Below, piece by piece: positions 44,661 through 54,129 of a DNA stretch of 64,000 nucleotides. The DNA comes from Flavobacterium stagni (GTDB lineage Bacteria > Bacteroidota > Bacteroidia > Flavobacteriales > Flavobacteriaceae), in the NCBI RefSeq assembly GCF_004122105.1, contig NZ_SBKN01000002.1:331203-395202 (forward strand), read 5' to 3'. The stretch's first letter is position 1. Each line of letters begins with the position of its first letter. The notes under the pieces are model-generated. The model was not told the DNA's origin and searched no databases. It worked only from the letters and a program-made list of their open reading frames with translations. A program made the position numbers and the translations under genes.

Positions 44661-45593
44661 ATGAAAGTTACGATAGTAGGAGCAGGAAACGTAGGCGCAA
44701 CATGCGTAGACGCGATTGCTCACCGAAGAATTGCCAGTGAAATTGTGGTCGTAGATATCAAAGAAGGCTTTGCAGAAGGGAAAGCGATGGATATCATGCA
44801 AACGCAAACGACTTTAGGATTCAATACTAAAGTGGTTGGAAGCACCAATGATTACAGCAAAACAGCTGGAAGTGATGTGGTGGTAATTACTTCGGGAATT
44901 CCGAGAAAACCGGGGATGACCCGTGAAGAGTTGATTGGTATCAACGCAGGCATCGTTAAAGGAGTGGCCGAACAATTGTTGGCGCATTCTCCCAATGCGA
45001 TTGTAGTGGTGGTTTCCAACCCGATGGACACGATGACCTATTTAACGTTAAAAGCTACGGGCTTACCGAAAAACCGTATCATCGGTATGGGTGGTGCCTT
45101 GGATAGCTCGCGTTTCAAATATTTCTTGTCGCAAGCGATGGACAAGCCAGCCAATGATATTCAAGGGATGGTGATTGGTGGACACGGCGATACAACCATG
45201 ATTCCGTTGACGCGTTTGGCTTCGTATAATGGTGTGCCTGTTTCACAATTCTTATCGGAAGAGGCTTTGGCAAAAGTAGCGGCTGATACGATGGTTGGTG
45301 GCGCTACCTTAACAGGATTATTAGGAACTTCCGCTTGGTATGCACCGGGCGCTTCAGTGGCGTATTTGGTGGATGCTATTTTGAACGACCAGAAAAAAAT
45401 GATTCCTTGTTCGGTACTTTTAGAAGGGGAATACGGACAAGACGACATTTGTATGGGAGTACCTTGTATTATTGGTAGAAACGGGGTAGAACAAATTGTG
45501 GATGTTGCCTTAAACGATGCGGAAAAAGCCTTGTTTGCGAAAAGTGCCGATGCGGTGCGCGCGATGAATGGCGATTTGAAATCGATTTTATAG
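44661..45593 (+). CDS. mdh: Malate dehydrogenase
   Basis: A 310-residue LDH-like NAD-dependent malate dehydrogenase of the TCA cycle. Rossmann GAGNVGATCVDAIA, VVDIKEGFAEGKAMDI, VVVVSNPMDTMTYL, and the catalytic His in GGHGDTTMIPL with substrate Arg residues (PRKPGMTREEL) are present. Length is standard for the LDH-like MDH group. Monocistronic, with a 150-bp upstream gap and terminator at 45614. Confidence 0.94.
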   Translation: MKVTIVGAGNVGATCVDAIAHRRIASEIVVVDIKEGFAEGKAMDIMQTQTTLGFNTKVVGSTNDYSKTAGSDVVVITSGIPRKPGMTREELIGINAGIVKGVAEQLLAHSPNAIVVVVSNPMDTMTYLTLKATGLPKNRIIGMGGALDSSRFKYFLSQAMDKPANDIQGMVIGGHGDTTMIPLTRLASYNGVPVSQFLSEEALAKVAADTMVGGATLTGLLGTSAWYAPGASVAYLVDAILNDQKKMIPCSVLLEGEYGQDDICMGVPCIIGRNGVEQIVDVALNDAEKALFAKSADAVRAMNGDLKSIL

Positions 45594-45613
45594 GTTCGAT
45601 CCTCAACGATACA

Positions 45614-45652
45614 CACTGCCCGTAAATGAATTTTTACGGGCAGTTTTGTTTT
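45614..45652 (+). terminator. Terminator after mdh
   Basis: Stem ACTGCCCGTAAA/TTTACGGGCAGT (about 11 bp), followed by TTTGTTTT. Confidence 0.85.
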
Positions 45653-45757
45653 ATAAGCTTAGATATTTTGTACTTTTAGATTTTTGTATAACCTCCAAAC
45701 CGACTACTGTTGAATCAATTACATTTTATTTTACGACTTTTTCATCAAGTATATGCC

Positions 45758-46804
45758 ATGATTATGAATGCATGTAAGCTGCAGTGTATTCCTTCACGGA
45801 TGGTAGTTTTAGGGTTGGTATTTCTTAGGGGTAATTTTTCAGATGCCCAAATCATCAATTTCCCTGATATAAACTTTAAAAATGCGTTGTTGTCGAGTGA
45901 TACAAATAACATTGCAGGCATTGGAAATATTCCTAATGTTTTTTTTATTGATATTGATTCTAATGGTAATAATGAAATAGAAGTGTCAGAAGCTTTGTCA
46001 ATTAATTATCTTTTTCTTAGTTCAAATAGCATTACAAATTTATCAGGAATAGAATTTTTTACAAATTTGACATATTTAAGATGTGATGATAATTTTATTA
46101 ATTCAATTAATCTTTCTCAATTAGTTAACTTAGTTAATTTAAACTGTTCCAGAAATTTATTATCAACTCTCGACATAAGTTCACTATCTAATTTAGAAAA
46201 TTTATTTTTTACAAATAATCAAATCACTAACATTGACTTCAGTAACAACCCTCAGTTAGAAGTTGCTTATTGTGGAAATAATTTATTAAGTCAACTAGAT
46301 TTTAGTAATAATCCGCATTTTTATGACTTAGGGTGTAAAAACAACCCTAATCTTACGGAGTTGATTATAAAAAACAATGCCCATCAGGTATTTGGTACTG
46401 GAACATGGTTAAACGAATGCTGGACGGGTTGCCCGAGTCTTTCGCGTATATGCGCGGATAGTTTTGAACTTAGTGCGTTGCAAACGTATTTGAGTGATTG
46501 CGGGATTGCAACGTCGGGAATGGTGATTTCGAGCAGTTGTGCGTTGGATATCCCTACACATGAACTCGAGTCATGGGTGGTATCTCCCAACCCCAATCAA
46601 GGTTTGTTTACGGTATTGTTTCCTGAAGCCATACCTCAAATACACCTGGAATTGTATTCCATTTGGGGTCAAAAGGTATATGAATCCGATCCTTTGGCGG
46701 CTAAAGAAGTGACTATAAACGCAACGGGATTACCACAAGGTATTTATTATTTGGTAGGCACCAGCCCAGGCGGTACGAACTGTCAAAAGTTAGTAATCGA
46801 ATAA
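45758..46804 (+). CDS. Leucine-rich-repeat protein with T9SS type A sorting domain
   Basis: About 348 residues. N-terminal signal-like segment (MVVLGLVFLRGNFSDAQ), then bacterial leucine-rich repeats of the LxxLxCxxNxL type: LRCDDNFINSINL, LNCSRNLLSTLDI, AYCGNNLLSQLDF, GCKNNPNLTELII. The C-terminal ~80 residues are a type A sorting domain: VVSPNPNQGLFTV, LELYSIWGQKVYE, GLPQGIYYLVG. It is likely exported by T9SS. The LRR half is markedly AT-rich and its codons differ from those of the C-terminal half. A TTG start 48 bp upstream (45710) is also possible; I chose 45758 because an ATG in front of the hydrophobic segment makes a plausible signal peptide. Confidence 0.82.
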   Translation: MIMNACKLQCIPSRMVVLGLVFLRGNFSDAQIINFPDINFKNALLSSDTNNIAGIGNIPNVFFIDIDSNGNNEIEVSEALSINYLFLSSNSITNLSGIEFFTNLTYLRCDDNFINSINLSQLVNLVNLNCSRNLLSTLDISSLSNLENLFFTNNQITNIDFSNNPQLEVAYCGNNLLSQLDFSNNPHFYDLGCKNNPNLTELIIKNNAHQVFGTGTWLNECWTGCPSLSRICADSFELSALQTYLSDCGIATSGMVISSSCALDIPTHELESWVVSPNPNQGLFTVLFPEAIPQIHLELYSIWGQKVYESDPLAAKEVTINATGLPQGIYYLVGTSPGGTNCQKLVIE

Positions 46805-46923
46805 TTTCAGACAAGCTTGTAGCAGGAAAATAAGTTAGAATCATCGGCTTTATCGGAAGGGAATTCCTTTTCCATGGGATGAAATGGAGTATAGGGGTGT
46901 AATTACCCACAATAAATAAAGAG

Positions 46924-46950
46924 AGACCGCATTATTGCGGTCTTTTTTTA
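46924..46950 (+). terminator. Terminator upstream of secDF
   Basis: Stem AGACCGC/GCGGTCT with a 6-nt loop ATTATT, then TTTTTTT. It lies about 120 bp after the LRR gene. Confidence 0.75.
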
Positions 46951-46969
46951 ATAATAAGTGTCTAAATAA

Positions 46970-47000
46970 TTTGTTAATCATTCGGTTAATTTTATATTTG
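46970..47000 (+). promoter_or_regulatory. Consensus promoter for secDF
   Basis: TTTG (46970-46973), exactly 19 nt, then TATATTTG (46993-47000): the complete Bacteroidota consensus. The start codon lies 121 bp downstream, so the leader is long. Confidence 0.72.
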
Positions 47001-47120
47001 CACGTTTCAAAAAATCTGTCTGTGGGATAGGGTGTTGGTTTTTTCTGAGAATCAACGGGTTAGCCTACGGCAGTTGTTTTTGGTGAAGAGTTAACAAAAA
47101 TTAATTAATTTTTAGTAGTA

Positions 47121-50100
47121 ATGCAGAATAAGGGACTCGTTAAGTTTTTTGCAATTTTATTTGCTTTGGTAAGTATTTACCAGCTTTCATTCACTTTCGT
47201 AGCGAATGGAATTAAGAAAGACGCCAAGGCATTTGCCGAGCAAAAATTGGCCGAAATCAAGAAAAAAGCTGCTCCAGGTCAGCCACTTCCGGAAGTATCC
47301 GAATTGGAAGTACAATACTTGGATTCTTTGAAAAAAGTAGATGTTTTTAGTCTTGGTTTTGCCGACTACAACTATGAAGATGTAAGCAACAAACAAATCA
47401 ACAAAGGTTTGGACTTAGAGGGAGGGATCAACGTGATTCTTCAAATCTCTGTGAAAGACGTATTGAAAGGGTTGTCAAGCGACTCTAAAAATGCGGTTTT
47501 CAACAAAGCTTTGGATAATGCTGCTAAAATTCAACAAGGTAATGAGTCGTATTTGGATGCGTTCTTCCGTGCTTTTGATGAAGCTGCGGCTGGAACAGGA
47601 ACAAAATTAGCTTCTCCTGATGTTTTCGCTAACAAAAACCTATCGGACGAGATCAACTTCAAAATGTCGGATGACCAAGTGAAGAAAGTGATCCGTCGTA
47701 AAGTGGACGAATCGGTAGATTCTGCTTTTGGGGTATTGCGCAAACGTATCGATAAATTTGGGGTTGTTCAACCGAACATCGCAAAATTGGGTCAGACTGG
47801 ACGTATTTTGGTAGAATTACCAGGAGCGAAAGATGTTGACCGTATTAAAAAATTATTACAATCAACTGCACAATTGGAGTTTTGGGAAACCTACCGTTTG
47901 GAAGAAATGGGAACGTTTTTTGAAACGGCTAACCAAGCGTTACGCACTTCGGATGTAGCAGCAAAAACAACAGAAGACAAAACGGTTGTAAACGACTCGT
48001 TAAAAGCGATGTTGGGGAACAAATCGAAAGATTCAGTATCAAAAAACACGGCTGATTTAGGTCCGTTGAAAAGTCGTATGACTTACGGTGGTGGTCCTGT
48101 ATTAGGTGTTGTAGCTGCAAAAGATACCGCTAAAGTAGGCGAATATTTGCGTCGTGCAGACATTCGTAACTTAATCCCAGCAGACAAGCGTTTCGCGAAA
48201 TTTGTATGGAGTAAAGCCAATGTATCGGTTGATCCAAAAACGAAAAAAGAATCACAAACTTTTGAATTGTACGCTTTAAAAGGAAACAAAGATAATGTAG
48301 CTCCTTTAAGTGGTGGTGTGATTGTAGATGCTCGTGACACGTTTGACCAATTGGGTAAACCAGCGGTTTCTATGCAAATGAACGGTCAAGGAGCAAAAAC
48401 TTGGGAAGAATTAACAGGTAAGGCTTATACAGACAAAGGATTTATCGCTATTGTATTGGATAACGTAGTGTATTCTGCACCGGGTGTATCAACAGGTCCA
48501 ATTGCGGGTGGTCGTTCTGAAATTTCAGGTAACTTTGATGTGGCTGAAACCAAAGACTTAGCGAACGTATTACGTGCGGGTAAACTACCGGCTGCGGCTG
48601 AAATCGTTCAATCAGAAGTTGTAGGTCCGTCTTTAGGACAAAAAGCCATTGATGCAGGTACTACTTCGTCTATCGTAGGTTTGGTATTGGTATGTTTATG
48701 GATGATGTTCTACTACGGTAGAGCAGGTCTATACGCTAACATTGCTTTATTAGTGAACTTATTGTTCTTGTTTGGTATCTTAGCTAGTTTAGGTGCGGTA
48801 TTGACGTTGCCAGGTATTGCAGGTATCGTATTAACTTTGGGTACTGCGGTTGATGCTAACATCATTATTTATGAAAGAGCGAAAGAAGAATTGCGCGATG
48901 GAAAATCGTTAGGAGAAGCTGTGGTGACTTCTTACGGTTGGAAAGGGGCGATGCGTTCGATCATTGATGCAAACGTTACCCACGTTTTAACAGGAGCAAT
49001 TCTTTATATTTTCGGTACAGGACCCATTCAAGGTTTCGCAACTACATTGTTGATTGGTATTTTCACGTCGTTGTTTACGTCTATCTTTATTGCACGTATC
49101 TTCATCGATAGAGATGTGGCCAACAACAAACCGTTAGCGTTTACAACCAACTTAACAAAGAACTGGTTTACAGGATTTAACTTCGACTTCATCGGTATTA
49201 AGAAATATTCGTATATTTTCTCTACATTGGTAGTTATTGTAAGCTGTGTATCGTTCTATTTTAACGGATTGGATGAAGGCGTTGACTTTGTGGGTGGACG
49301 TACTTTCCAAATTAAATTTGAGAAAACTGTGGACGCTTCAGTTATTTCTGAAGAGTTAACCAAAGAATTTGGAACAACTGTAGAAGCCAAAGTATTTGGT
49401 GATGATGACCAATTGAAAATCACAACCAAATACAAAATCAAGGAAGAATCAGAGAACACTGATAAAGAAGTTAATGAGAAGCTTTACAAAGCATTGTCTA
49501 AATATTTCCCAGGAACTAAATATGAGCAATTCATCAATACCTACGACGGTAAAAAAGTTGGGGTGTTGCAAGCTTCTAAAGTAGGGGCTGCTATTTCGGC
49601 AGATATCAAAACCAACTCGTTCTGGGCGGTTATTGGTGCAATGTTGATTGTAGGTTTGTACTTGGTAGTTTCATTCCGCAAATGGCAGTATTCCTTAGGA
49701 GCGTTAGCAGCCGTATTCCACGACGTAATCTTCGTATTGGGTGTTTACTCTTTAGGATACAAATATGCGCCTTTCCACATGGAAATGGATCAACACTTCA
49801 TCGCGGCGATTTTGACCGTTATTGGTTACTCGATGAACGATACCGTAATTGTATTTGACCGTATTCGTGAGTTCTTGGCAGGTAACCGTAAAGGTCACTT
49901 CAAAGATGTGGTAAATGCTTCTATTAATACAACGTTATCCCGTACATTGAATACTTCATTAACGATGATCTTAGTATTGTTAATCATGTTTATCTTCGGT
50001 GGGGAATCGATTCGTGGTTTCGTATTTGCGATGCTTATTGGTATCGTAATCGGTACGTATTCATCGTTATTCATTGCAACACCGGTATTGGTAGATACCA

Positions 50101-50156
50101 TGAAACAAAGCGATATCGATGATATTGAAAAACGTCACTTTACAGATCAAGAATAA
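47121..50156 (+). CDS. secDF: Fused protein translocase subunits SecD-SecF
   Basis: A 1011-residue inner-membrane protein that uses the proton-motive force to help pull exported proteins from the SecYEG channel. SecD half: GLDLEGGINVILQ, a large periplasmic P1 region, then TLGTAVDANIIIYERAKEEL. SecF half: GVDFVGGRTFQIKF and TVIGYSMNDTVIVFDRIREFL. Twelve transmembrane segments are expected. The D-F fusion is typical of Bacteroidota. A full consensus promoter precedes it; a strong hairpin follows at 50177. It stands alone on its transcript. Confidence 0.95.
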   Translation: MQNKGLVKFFAILFALVSIYQLSFTFVANGIKKDAKAFAEQKLAEIKKKAAPGQPLPEVSELEVQYLDSLKKVDVFSLGFADYNYEDVSNKQINKGLDLEGGINVILQISVKDVLKGLSSDSKNAVFNKALDNAAKIQQGNESYLDAFFRAFDEAAAGTGTKLASPDVFANKNLSDEINFKMSDDQVKKVIRRKVDESVDSAFGVLRKRIDKFGVVQPNIAKLGQTGRILVELPGAKDVDRIKKLLQSTAQLEFWETYRLEEMGTFFETANQALRTSDVAAKTTEDKTVVNDSLKAMLGNKSKDSVSKNTADLGPLKSRMTYGGGPVLGVVAAKDTAKVGEYLRRADIRNLIPADKRFAKFVWSKANVSVDPKTKKESQTFELYALKGNKDNVAPLSGGVIVDARDTFDQLGKPAVSMQMNGQGAKTWEELTGKAYTDKGFIAIVLDNVVYSAPGVSTGPIAGGRSEISGNFDVAETKDLANVLRAGKLPAAAEIVQSEVVGPSLGQKAIDAGTTSSIVGLVLVCLWMMFYYGRAGLYANIALLVNLLFLFGILASLGAVLTLPGIAGIVLTLGTAVDANIIIYERAKEELRDGKSLGEAVVTSYGWKGAMRSIIDANVTHVLTGAILYIFGTGPIQGFATTLLIGIFTSLFTSIFIARIFIDRDVANNKPLAFTTNLTKNWFTGFNFDFIGIKKYSYIFSTLVVIVSCVSFYFNGLDEGVDFVGGRTFQIKFEKTVDASVISEELTKEFGTTVEAKVFGDDDQLKITTKYKIKEESENTDKEVNEKLYKALSKYFPGTKYEQFINTYDGKKVGVLQASKVGAAISADIKTNSFWAVIGAMLIVGLYLVVSFRKWQYSLGALAAVFHDVIFVLGVYSLGYKYAPFHMEMDQHFIAAILTVIGYSMNDTVIVFDRIREFLAGNRKGHFKDVVNASINTTLSRTLNTSLTMILVLLIMFIFGGESIRGFVFAMLIGIVIGTYSSLFIATPVLVDTMKQSDIDDIEKRHFTDQE

Positions 50157-50176
50157 TTGATTGTAGACATACATTG

Positions 50177-50205
50177 AAAACCACTCTTCGGAGTGGTTTT
50201 TTTTT
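50177..50205 (+). terminator. Terminator after secDF
   Basis: Stem AAAACCACTC/GAGTGGTTTT with tetraloop TTCG (50187-50190), followed by nine T including the arm. Confidence 0.9.
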
Positions 50206-50231
50206 GGAATAGCAGGAAAGGATAGTGCTTT

Positions 50232-50460
50232 GTAGAGTGTAGAAAGTGTTAAGGGTGTAGAAAGTGTAAAGGGTGTAGAAAGTGTAAATGGTGTAAAGAT
50301 GTAAATGGTGTAAAGGGTGAAAAGTGTAAAGGGTGAAAAGTGTAAAGGGTGAAAGGTGTAAAGGGTGTAAAAGGTGTAAAAGGTGTAAAGGTGTAAAAGG
50401 TGTAAAAGGTGTATAAGGTGTATAAGGTGTATAAGGTGTATAAGGTGTAAAGGAGTAAAT
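50232..50460. repeat. GGTGTAAAA-type minisatellite
   Basis: Over about 230 bp the units GGTGTAAAA, GGTGTATAA (four near-perfect tandem copies around 50409-50444), GTGTAGAAA and GGTGAAAAG repeat with a 9-bp base period and an 18-bp superperiod. The minus-strand reading gives periodic Leu/His/Ile or Tyr/Thr/Pro peptides, but this is repeat translation, not a gene. It sits between the 3' ends of secDF (plus) and lgt (minus). Confidence 0.8.
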
Positions 50461-50526
50461 GGGCAATTCAACGAATTAAAGTATCAAAAGTGTTATACGT
50501 TTGGTAGAATAAGGAAAATAAAGGCA

Positions 50527-50550
50527 TAAAAAAACCTCCCGAAGGAGGTT
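50527..50550 (-). terminator. Terminator after lgt
   Basis: Minus-strand stem AACCTCC/GGAGGTT with loop TTCG, then TTTTTTT. It is the 3' end of the folE-cysS-yidD-lgt run. Confidence 0.85.
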
Positions 50551-50558
50551 GTATCACT

Positions 50559-51491
50559 TTATATATCGATGTCATCGGGTAGGGGTCGTTCCGCCATGAA
50601 GAGGAAATAGAGTCCGACCAGGATAAAAGGAATACTCAGCCATTGACCCGTTGAAAACTGATTGAGTCCGTCGATTTTCTCTAACCCACCTTGGGATTCT
50701 TTTACAAATTCGACCACAAAGCGTACGGTCCACAATAATATCAAGAAAACTCCAAAAATGAGTCCGTGTTTTTCGGCTGCTTTCGTTCTCCAATACAAGT
50801 AAAACAAGATAAAGAAAACAAAGATATAGCAGAAGGATTCATACAATTGTGCAGGGTAACGATAAGGTACTTGCGCCAATAAATCGGCAAATTTTGGGTC
50901 GTGAACTAAAGCATGATAAGCGGCTTCAGGAGTAGCTTGTCCTGTTTTTTCCATGATGATTTGTGCAGGAAAGGTATCGTGAACAAATCGAGTAGCGAGA
51001 AAGCTGTTGGCATTGGTTACTTTTCCAATGATTTCTGAATTAAAGAAGTTACCAATACGCACGAATATAGCACCACAAGCTACAGGAATGACCACGCGGT
51101 CCAAAACCCATAATAGCGGTCGGTTAATGACTTTTTTGCTATAAAAATACATCGTGATAATGATGGCAATCGCTGCGCCATGGCTAGCTAAACCTGCAAA
51201 ACCGGTAAATTGGAATTCGGGTTCAAATTGGAATGGCAATAAAATCTCAGCGGGATGATTGCGGAAGTATTCCCATTCGTAGAAAAAAACATGTCCCAAG
51301 CGCGCACCCAAAAGGGTAGCCAATACAGTCCAAATGAAAAGCGTATCGAGTTTATCCAGCGATTCTTTTTCATTTTCGTAAATCCGTTTCATAATGTACC
51401 AACCCAACGCAAAGGCGATGACGAACATTAAGCTGTAAATACGAATGTTTAAAGGGCCGAGGTGAAAGCCTTCTGCGGGATTCCAAATCAT
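50559..51491 (-). CDS. lgt: Prolipoprotein diacylglyceryl transferase
   Basis: A 310-residue inner-membrane enzyme that attaches diacylglycerol to the lipobox Cys of prolipoproteins. Seven or so transmembrane segments. The family signature RIGNFFNSEIIG and a His-containing block GLASHGAAIAI are seen. Last gene of a minus-strand block after yidD, with a 67-bp gap and a TATTTTTG element that might give it extra expression. Confidence 0.94.
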   Translation of the reverse strand: MIWNPAEGFHLGPLNIRIYSLMFVIAFALGWYIMKRIYENEKESLDKLDTLFIWTVLATLLGARLGHVFFYEWEYFRNHPAEILLPFQFEPEFQFTGFAGLASHGAAIAIIITMYFYSKKVINRPLLWVLDRVVIPVACGAIFVRIGNFFNSEIIGKVTNANSFLATRFVHDTFPAQIIMEKTGQATPEAAYHALVHDPKFADLLAQVPYRYPAQLYESFCYIFVFFILFYLYWRTKAAEKHGLIFGVFLILLWTVRFVVEFVKESQGGLEKIDGLNQFSTGQWLSIPFILVGLYFLFMAERPLPDDIDI

Positions 51492-51558
51492 AGTTTTTGG
51501 GGATGTTTGATTATAACCAAAAATAAGTATTTATTTTTTGGATGTATTTAAAATTATG

Positions 51559-51804
51559 TTATTTATCGGTATTTTTTTTAGGTGGCACAGGGTCATAACC
51601 GGTTTTTCCCCAAGGGTGACAGGAAAGAATTCGTTTTATGCCTAAATAACTTCCTTTAAGTGGTCCGTGGATTTGCACTGCTTCTATAAAATAATGGGAG
51701 CAGGTGGGATGAAAGCGACAAGTTGAAGGTGTGAAAGGCGAAATAGCCGTTTGATAAAAGCGGATGAGTGCAATTATCGGGTAGGCTATTATTTTCTTTA
51801 TCAT
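51559..51804 (-). CDS. yidD: Membrane protein insertion efficiency factor YidD
   Basis: An 81-residue small membrane-associated protein that assists YidC-dependent insertion. The whole family pattern is visible: [27 protein letters not shown] start, [30 protein letters not shown]. The stretch of three Cys residues is normal for the family. It begins 2 bp after the cysS stop. Confidence 0.92.
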   Translation of the reverse strand: MIKKIIAYPIIALIRFYQTAISPFTPSTCRFHPTCSHYFIEAVQIHGPLKGSYLGIKRILSCHPWGKTGYDPVPPKKNTDK

Positions 51805-51806
51805 GA

Positions 51807-53291
51807 TTACAACGTAAAGGTAGTGCCTTCTTTTCCGTCTTTCAATTGAATACCTAATTCACTGAGTCGGTCGCGAATTTCATCGGATAACGCCCAGTTT
51901 TTGTTGGCGCGGGCATTGTTTCGCATCGCAATCAACATTTCAACTACACCGCTTAATTTATCTGTGTTTGAAGCCGTTTTCTTACTGTTTTTAATACCCA
52001 ATACCTCATGGATAAATGCATGGAGCGTTGATTTAAGCAACTGTATATCTTCCGCAGTTAATTGCTCTTTTTGGTCGTTCACCAAATTGATGTAACGAAT
52101 GCCTTCAAAAAGGTGTGCGATGAGAATAGGAGTGTTGAAGTCATCATTCATGGCTTCATAGCACTGGTCAACCCATGCAGCAATGGATAACGTTGATGTA
52201 GGCGCCGGACTTAATTTTTCAAGTAAATCCAAAGCTTCCATCATACGGTTATAGCCTTTTTCACTGGCCAACATGGCTTCGTTGGAAATATCCAAAACGC
52301 TTCTGTAGTGGGCTTGCAAAAAGCAAAAACGGACCACAGCAGGATCGAAAGCCTTATCAAAAAAGTCGTTTTTACCTTCGAGTAGTTCCATTGGAAGGAT
52401 ATAATTCCCGGTGGATTTACTCATGCGCAGGCCGTTCATGGTCAGCATATTGGCATGCATCCAGTAGTTGACCGGACTTTTTTCATTGCAACCTTTTCCT
52501 TGTGCGACTTCACATTCGTGGTGTGGGAATTTTAAGTCTAATCCTCCACCATGAATGTCAAATGTTTCGCCCAAATATTTCGTACTCATGGCGGTACATT
52601 CAAGGTGCCAACCGGGGAAACCTTCACCCCATGGAGAGTTCCAACGCATAATATGTGCGGGTGATGCATTTTTCCACAAGGCAAAGTCTTGTGGATTTTT
52701 CTTCTCGTTTTGTCCGTCCAAATCACGTGTGTTGGCTAATAGTTCTTCCACATTACGGTTACTGAGTTCCCCGTAATTAAGTCCGCGCTTATTGTACTCT
52801 AAGACATCAAAATACACAGAACCGTTACTTACATAAGCCAAACCTTTATCGATTAACTTTTGGGTGAGTTCGATTTGTTCGATAATATGTCCGGTAGCCG
52901 TGGGTTCAATACTCGGAGGAAGGAAATTGAATAGTTCCAATACCCGATGAAAATCCACTGTATATTTTTGAACCACTTCCATGGGTTCTAATTTTTCCAA
53001 TCGCGATTGTTTTACAAAGCGATCGTTGTCAACATTACCATCGTCGGTAAGGTGACCCGCATCGGTGATATTGCGCACATAGCGTACGTTATACCCCAAA
53101 TGCATGAGGTAGCGGTAAATCATATCAAAACTCATAAAGGTGCGTAAATTTCCCATGTGTACATTGCTATACACGGTTGGTCCACAAACATACATTCCCA
53201 CATTTCCTTCGGTGATGGGTTGGAAAGTTTCCTTTGTTCCGGTTAGTGAATTGTAAATTTTAAGCGTATGGTTTTGATATAAAGTACTCAT
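51807..53291 (-). CDS. cysS: Cysteinyl-tRNA synthetase
   Basis: A 494-residue class I aminoacyl-tRNA synthetase that charges tRNA-Cys. HIGH-type motif HMGN in [13 protein letters not shown], the KMSKS loop as [10 protein letters not shown], and the zinc-binding HHECE in [11 protein letters not shown], with the nearby Cys of the CGPT block. C-terminal DALR-type domain is present. Starts 9 bp after the folE stop; likely co-transcribed with folE, yidD and lgt. Confidence 0.95.
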   Translation of the reverse strand: MSTLYQNHTLKIYNSLTGTKETFQPITEGNVGMYVCGPTVYSNVHMGNLRTFMSFDMIYRYLMHLGYNVRYVRNITDAGHLTDDGNVDNDRFVKQSRLEKLEPMEVVQKYTVDFHRVLELFNFLPPSIEPTATGHIIEQIELTQKLIDKGLAYVSNGSVYFDVLEYNKRGLNYGELSNRNVEELLANTRDLDGQNEKKNPQDFALWKNASPAHIMRWNSPWGEGFPGWHLECTAMSTKYLGETFDIHGGGLDLKFPHHECEVAQGKGCNEKSPVNYWMHANMLTMNGLRMSKSTGNYILPMELLEGKNDFFDKAFDPAVVRFCFLQAHYRSVLDISNEAMLASEKGYNRMMEALDLLEKLSPAPTSTLSIAAWVDQCYEAMNDDFNTPILIAHLFEGIRYINLVNDQKEQLTAEDIQLLKSTLHAFIHEVLGIKNSKKTASNTDKLSGVVEMLIAMRNNARANKNWALSDEIRDRLSELGIQLKDGKEGTTFTL

Positions 53292-53300
53292 GATAATCGA

Positions 53301-53972
53301 TTAGAAACGCGTATCTAGTTTAATGTATTCTAAAAATTCCTGGCGAACGGCTTCTTCTTTGAATTTGCCTCCAAATTCAGCGGTTACCGTGCTGCTTTCA
53401 ATGTCGCGGATGCCACGGGAATTCACACAAAGGTGTTTGGCATCGATGATACAAGCTACGTCGTCTGTTTTTAATACTTGTTGTAATTCTCGAACAATTT
53501 GGATAGTCAAACGTTCTTGTACTTGAGGACGTTTCGCATAAAAATCGACAATACGATTCATTTTTGAAAGTCCGACAACGTTGCCATTTGAGATATAGGC
53601 CACGTGTGCTCTCCCTACAATGGGGAGTAAGTGATGTTCGCAAGTTGAATAAACGGTGATGTTTTTTTCAACCAACATTTCATTGTATTTGTATTTGTTT
53701 TCAAATGTTGAAGAGCCTGGTTTTTTGGTGGGATTTAGTCCACCAAATATTTCTTTGACAAACATTTTGGCCACTCGGTTAGGTGTGCCTTTCAAACTGT
53801 CGTCGGTTAGATCCATTCCTAAGGTATTAAGAATGTTTTCAACGTCTTTTTTTATTGATTCAATTTTTTGCTCGTCTGATAGCTCAAATGCGTCAGCACG
53901 AAGGGGAGTATTTTCGTTGGTAGCAATGTGATTATTGCCCATTTCATCCTGTAAGTTGTCCTCAGAAATCAT
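53301..53972 (-). CDS. folE: GTP cyclohydrolase I
   Basis: A 223-residue zinc enzyme that converts GTP to dihydroneopterin triphosphate, the first step of folate synthesis. Zinc ligands and active site: CEHHLLPIVGRAHVAYI, GLSKMNRIVDFYAKRPQVQE and CVNSRGIRD. The N-terminal ~35 residues are variable. It heads the minus-strand unit folE-cysS-yidD-lgt. A TATCTTTG -7 sequence lies about 40 bp upstream. Confidence 0.95.
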   Translation of the reverse strand: MISEDNLQDEMGNNHIATNENTPLRADAFELSDEQKIESIKKDVENILNTLGMDLTDDSLKGTPNRVAKMFVKEIFGGLNPTKKPGSSTFENKYKYNEMLVEKNITVYSTCEHHLLPIVGRAHVAYISNGNVVGLSKMNRIVDFYAKRPQVQERLTIQIVRELQQVLKTDDVACIIDAKHLCVNSRGIRDIESSTVTAEFGGKFKEEAVRQEFLEYIKLDTRF

Positions 53973-54009
53973 TGATATTTGTTAAAGTTATAAAGCAATT
54001 TTTGATTCG

Positions 54010-54017
54010 CAAAGATA
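54010..54017 (-). promoter_or_regulatory. Candidate -7 element for folE
   Basis: On the minus strand TATCTTTG fits TAnnTTTG about 38 bp before the folE ATG. No TTTG was found at the expected upstream position. Confidence 0.45.
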
Positions 54018-54129
54018 ACCATAAATGGGTAAGATGTTGCAGATTCTCATTCAAAAATAAAATTTACGTATTTTAAGATAATGTTACTTTAAATTTAATT
54101 ATTTTTAGCCCTTTAAAAATTACGCGCGA

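Noticed and set aside
50232..50460. CRISPR array or replication iterons
   Set aside because: Contiguous degenerate 9-bp units without spacers; neither cas nor replication genes nearby.
50140..50471. Two minus-strand frames with periodic Thr-Pro or Leu-His peptides
   Set aside because: They are translations of the GGTGTAAAA minisatellite between two gene ends; no start context, no plausible fold.
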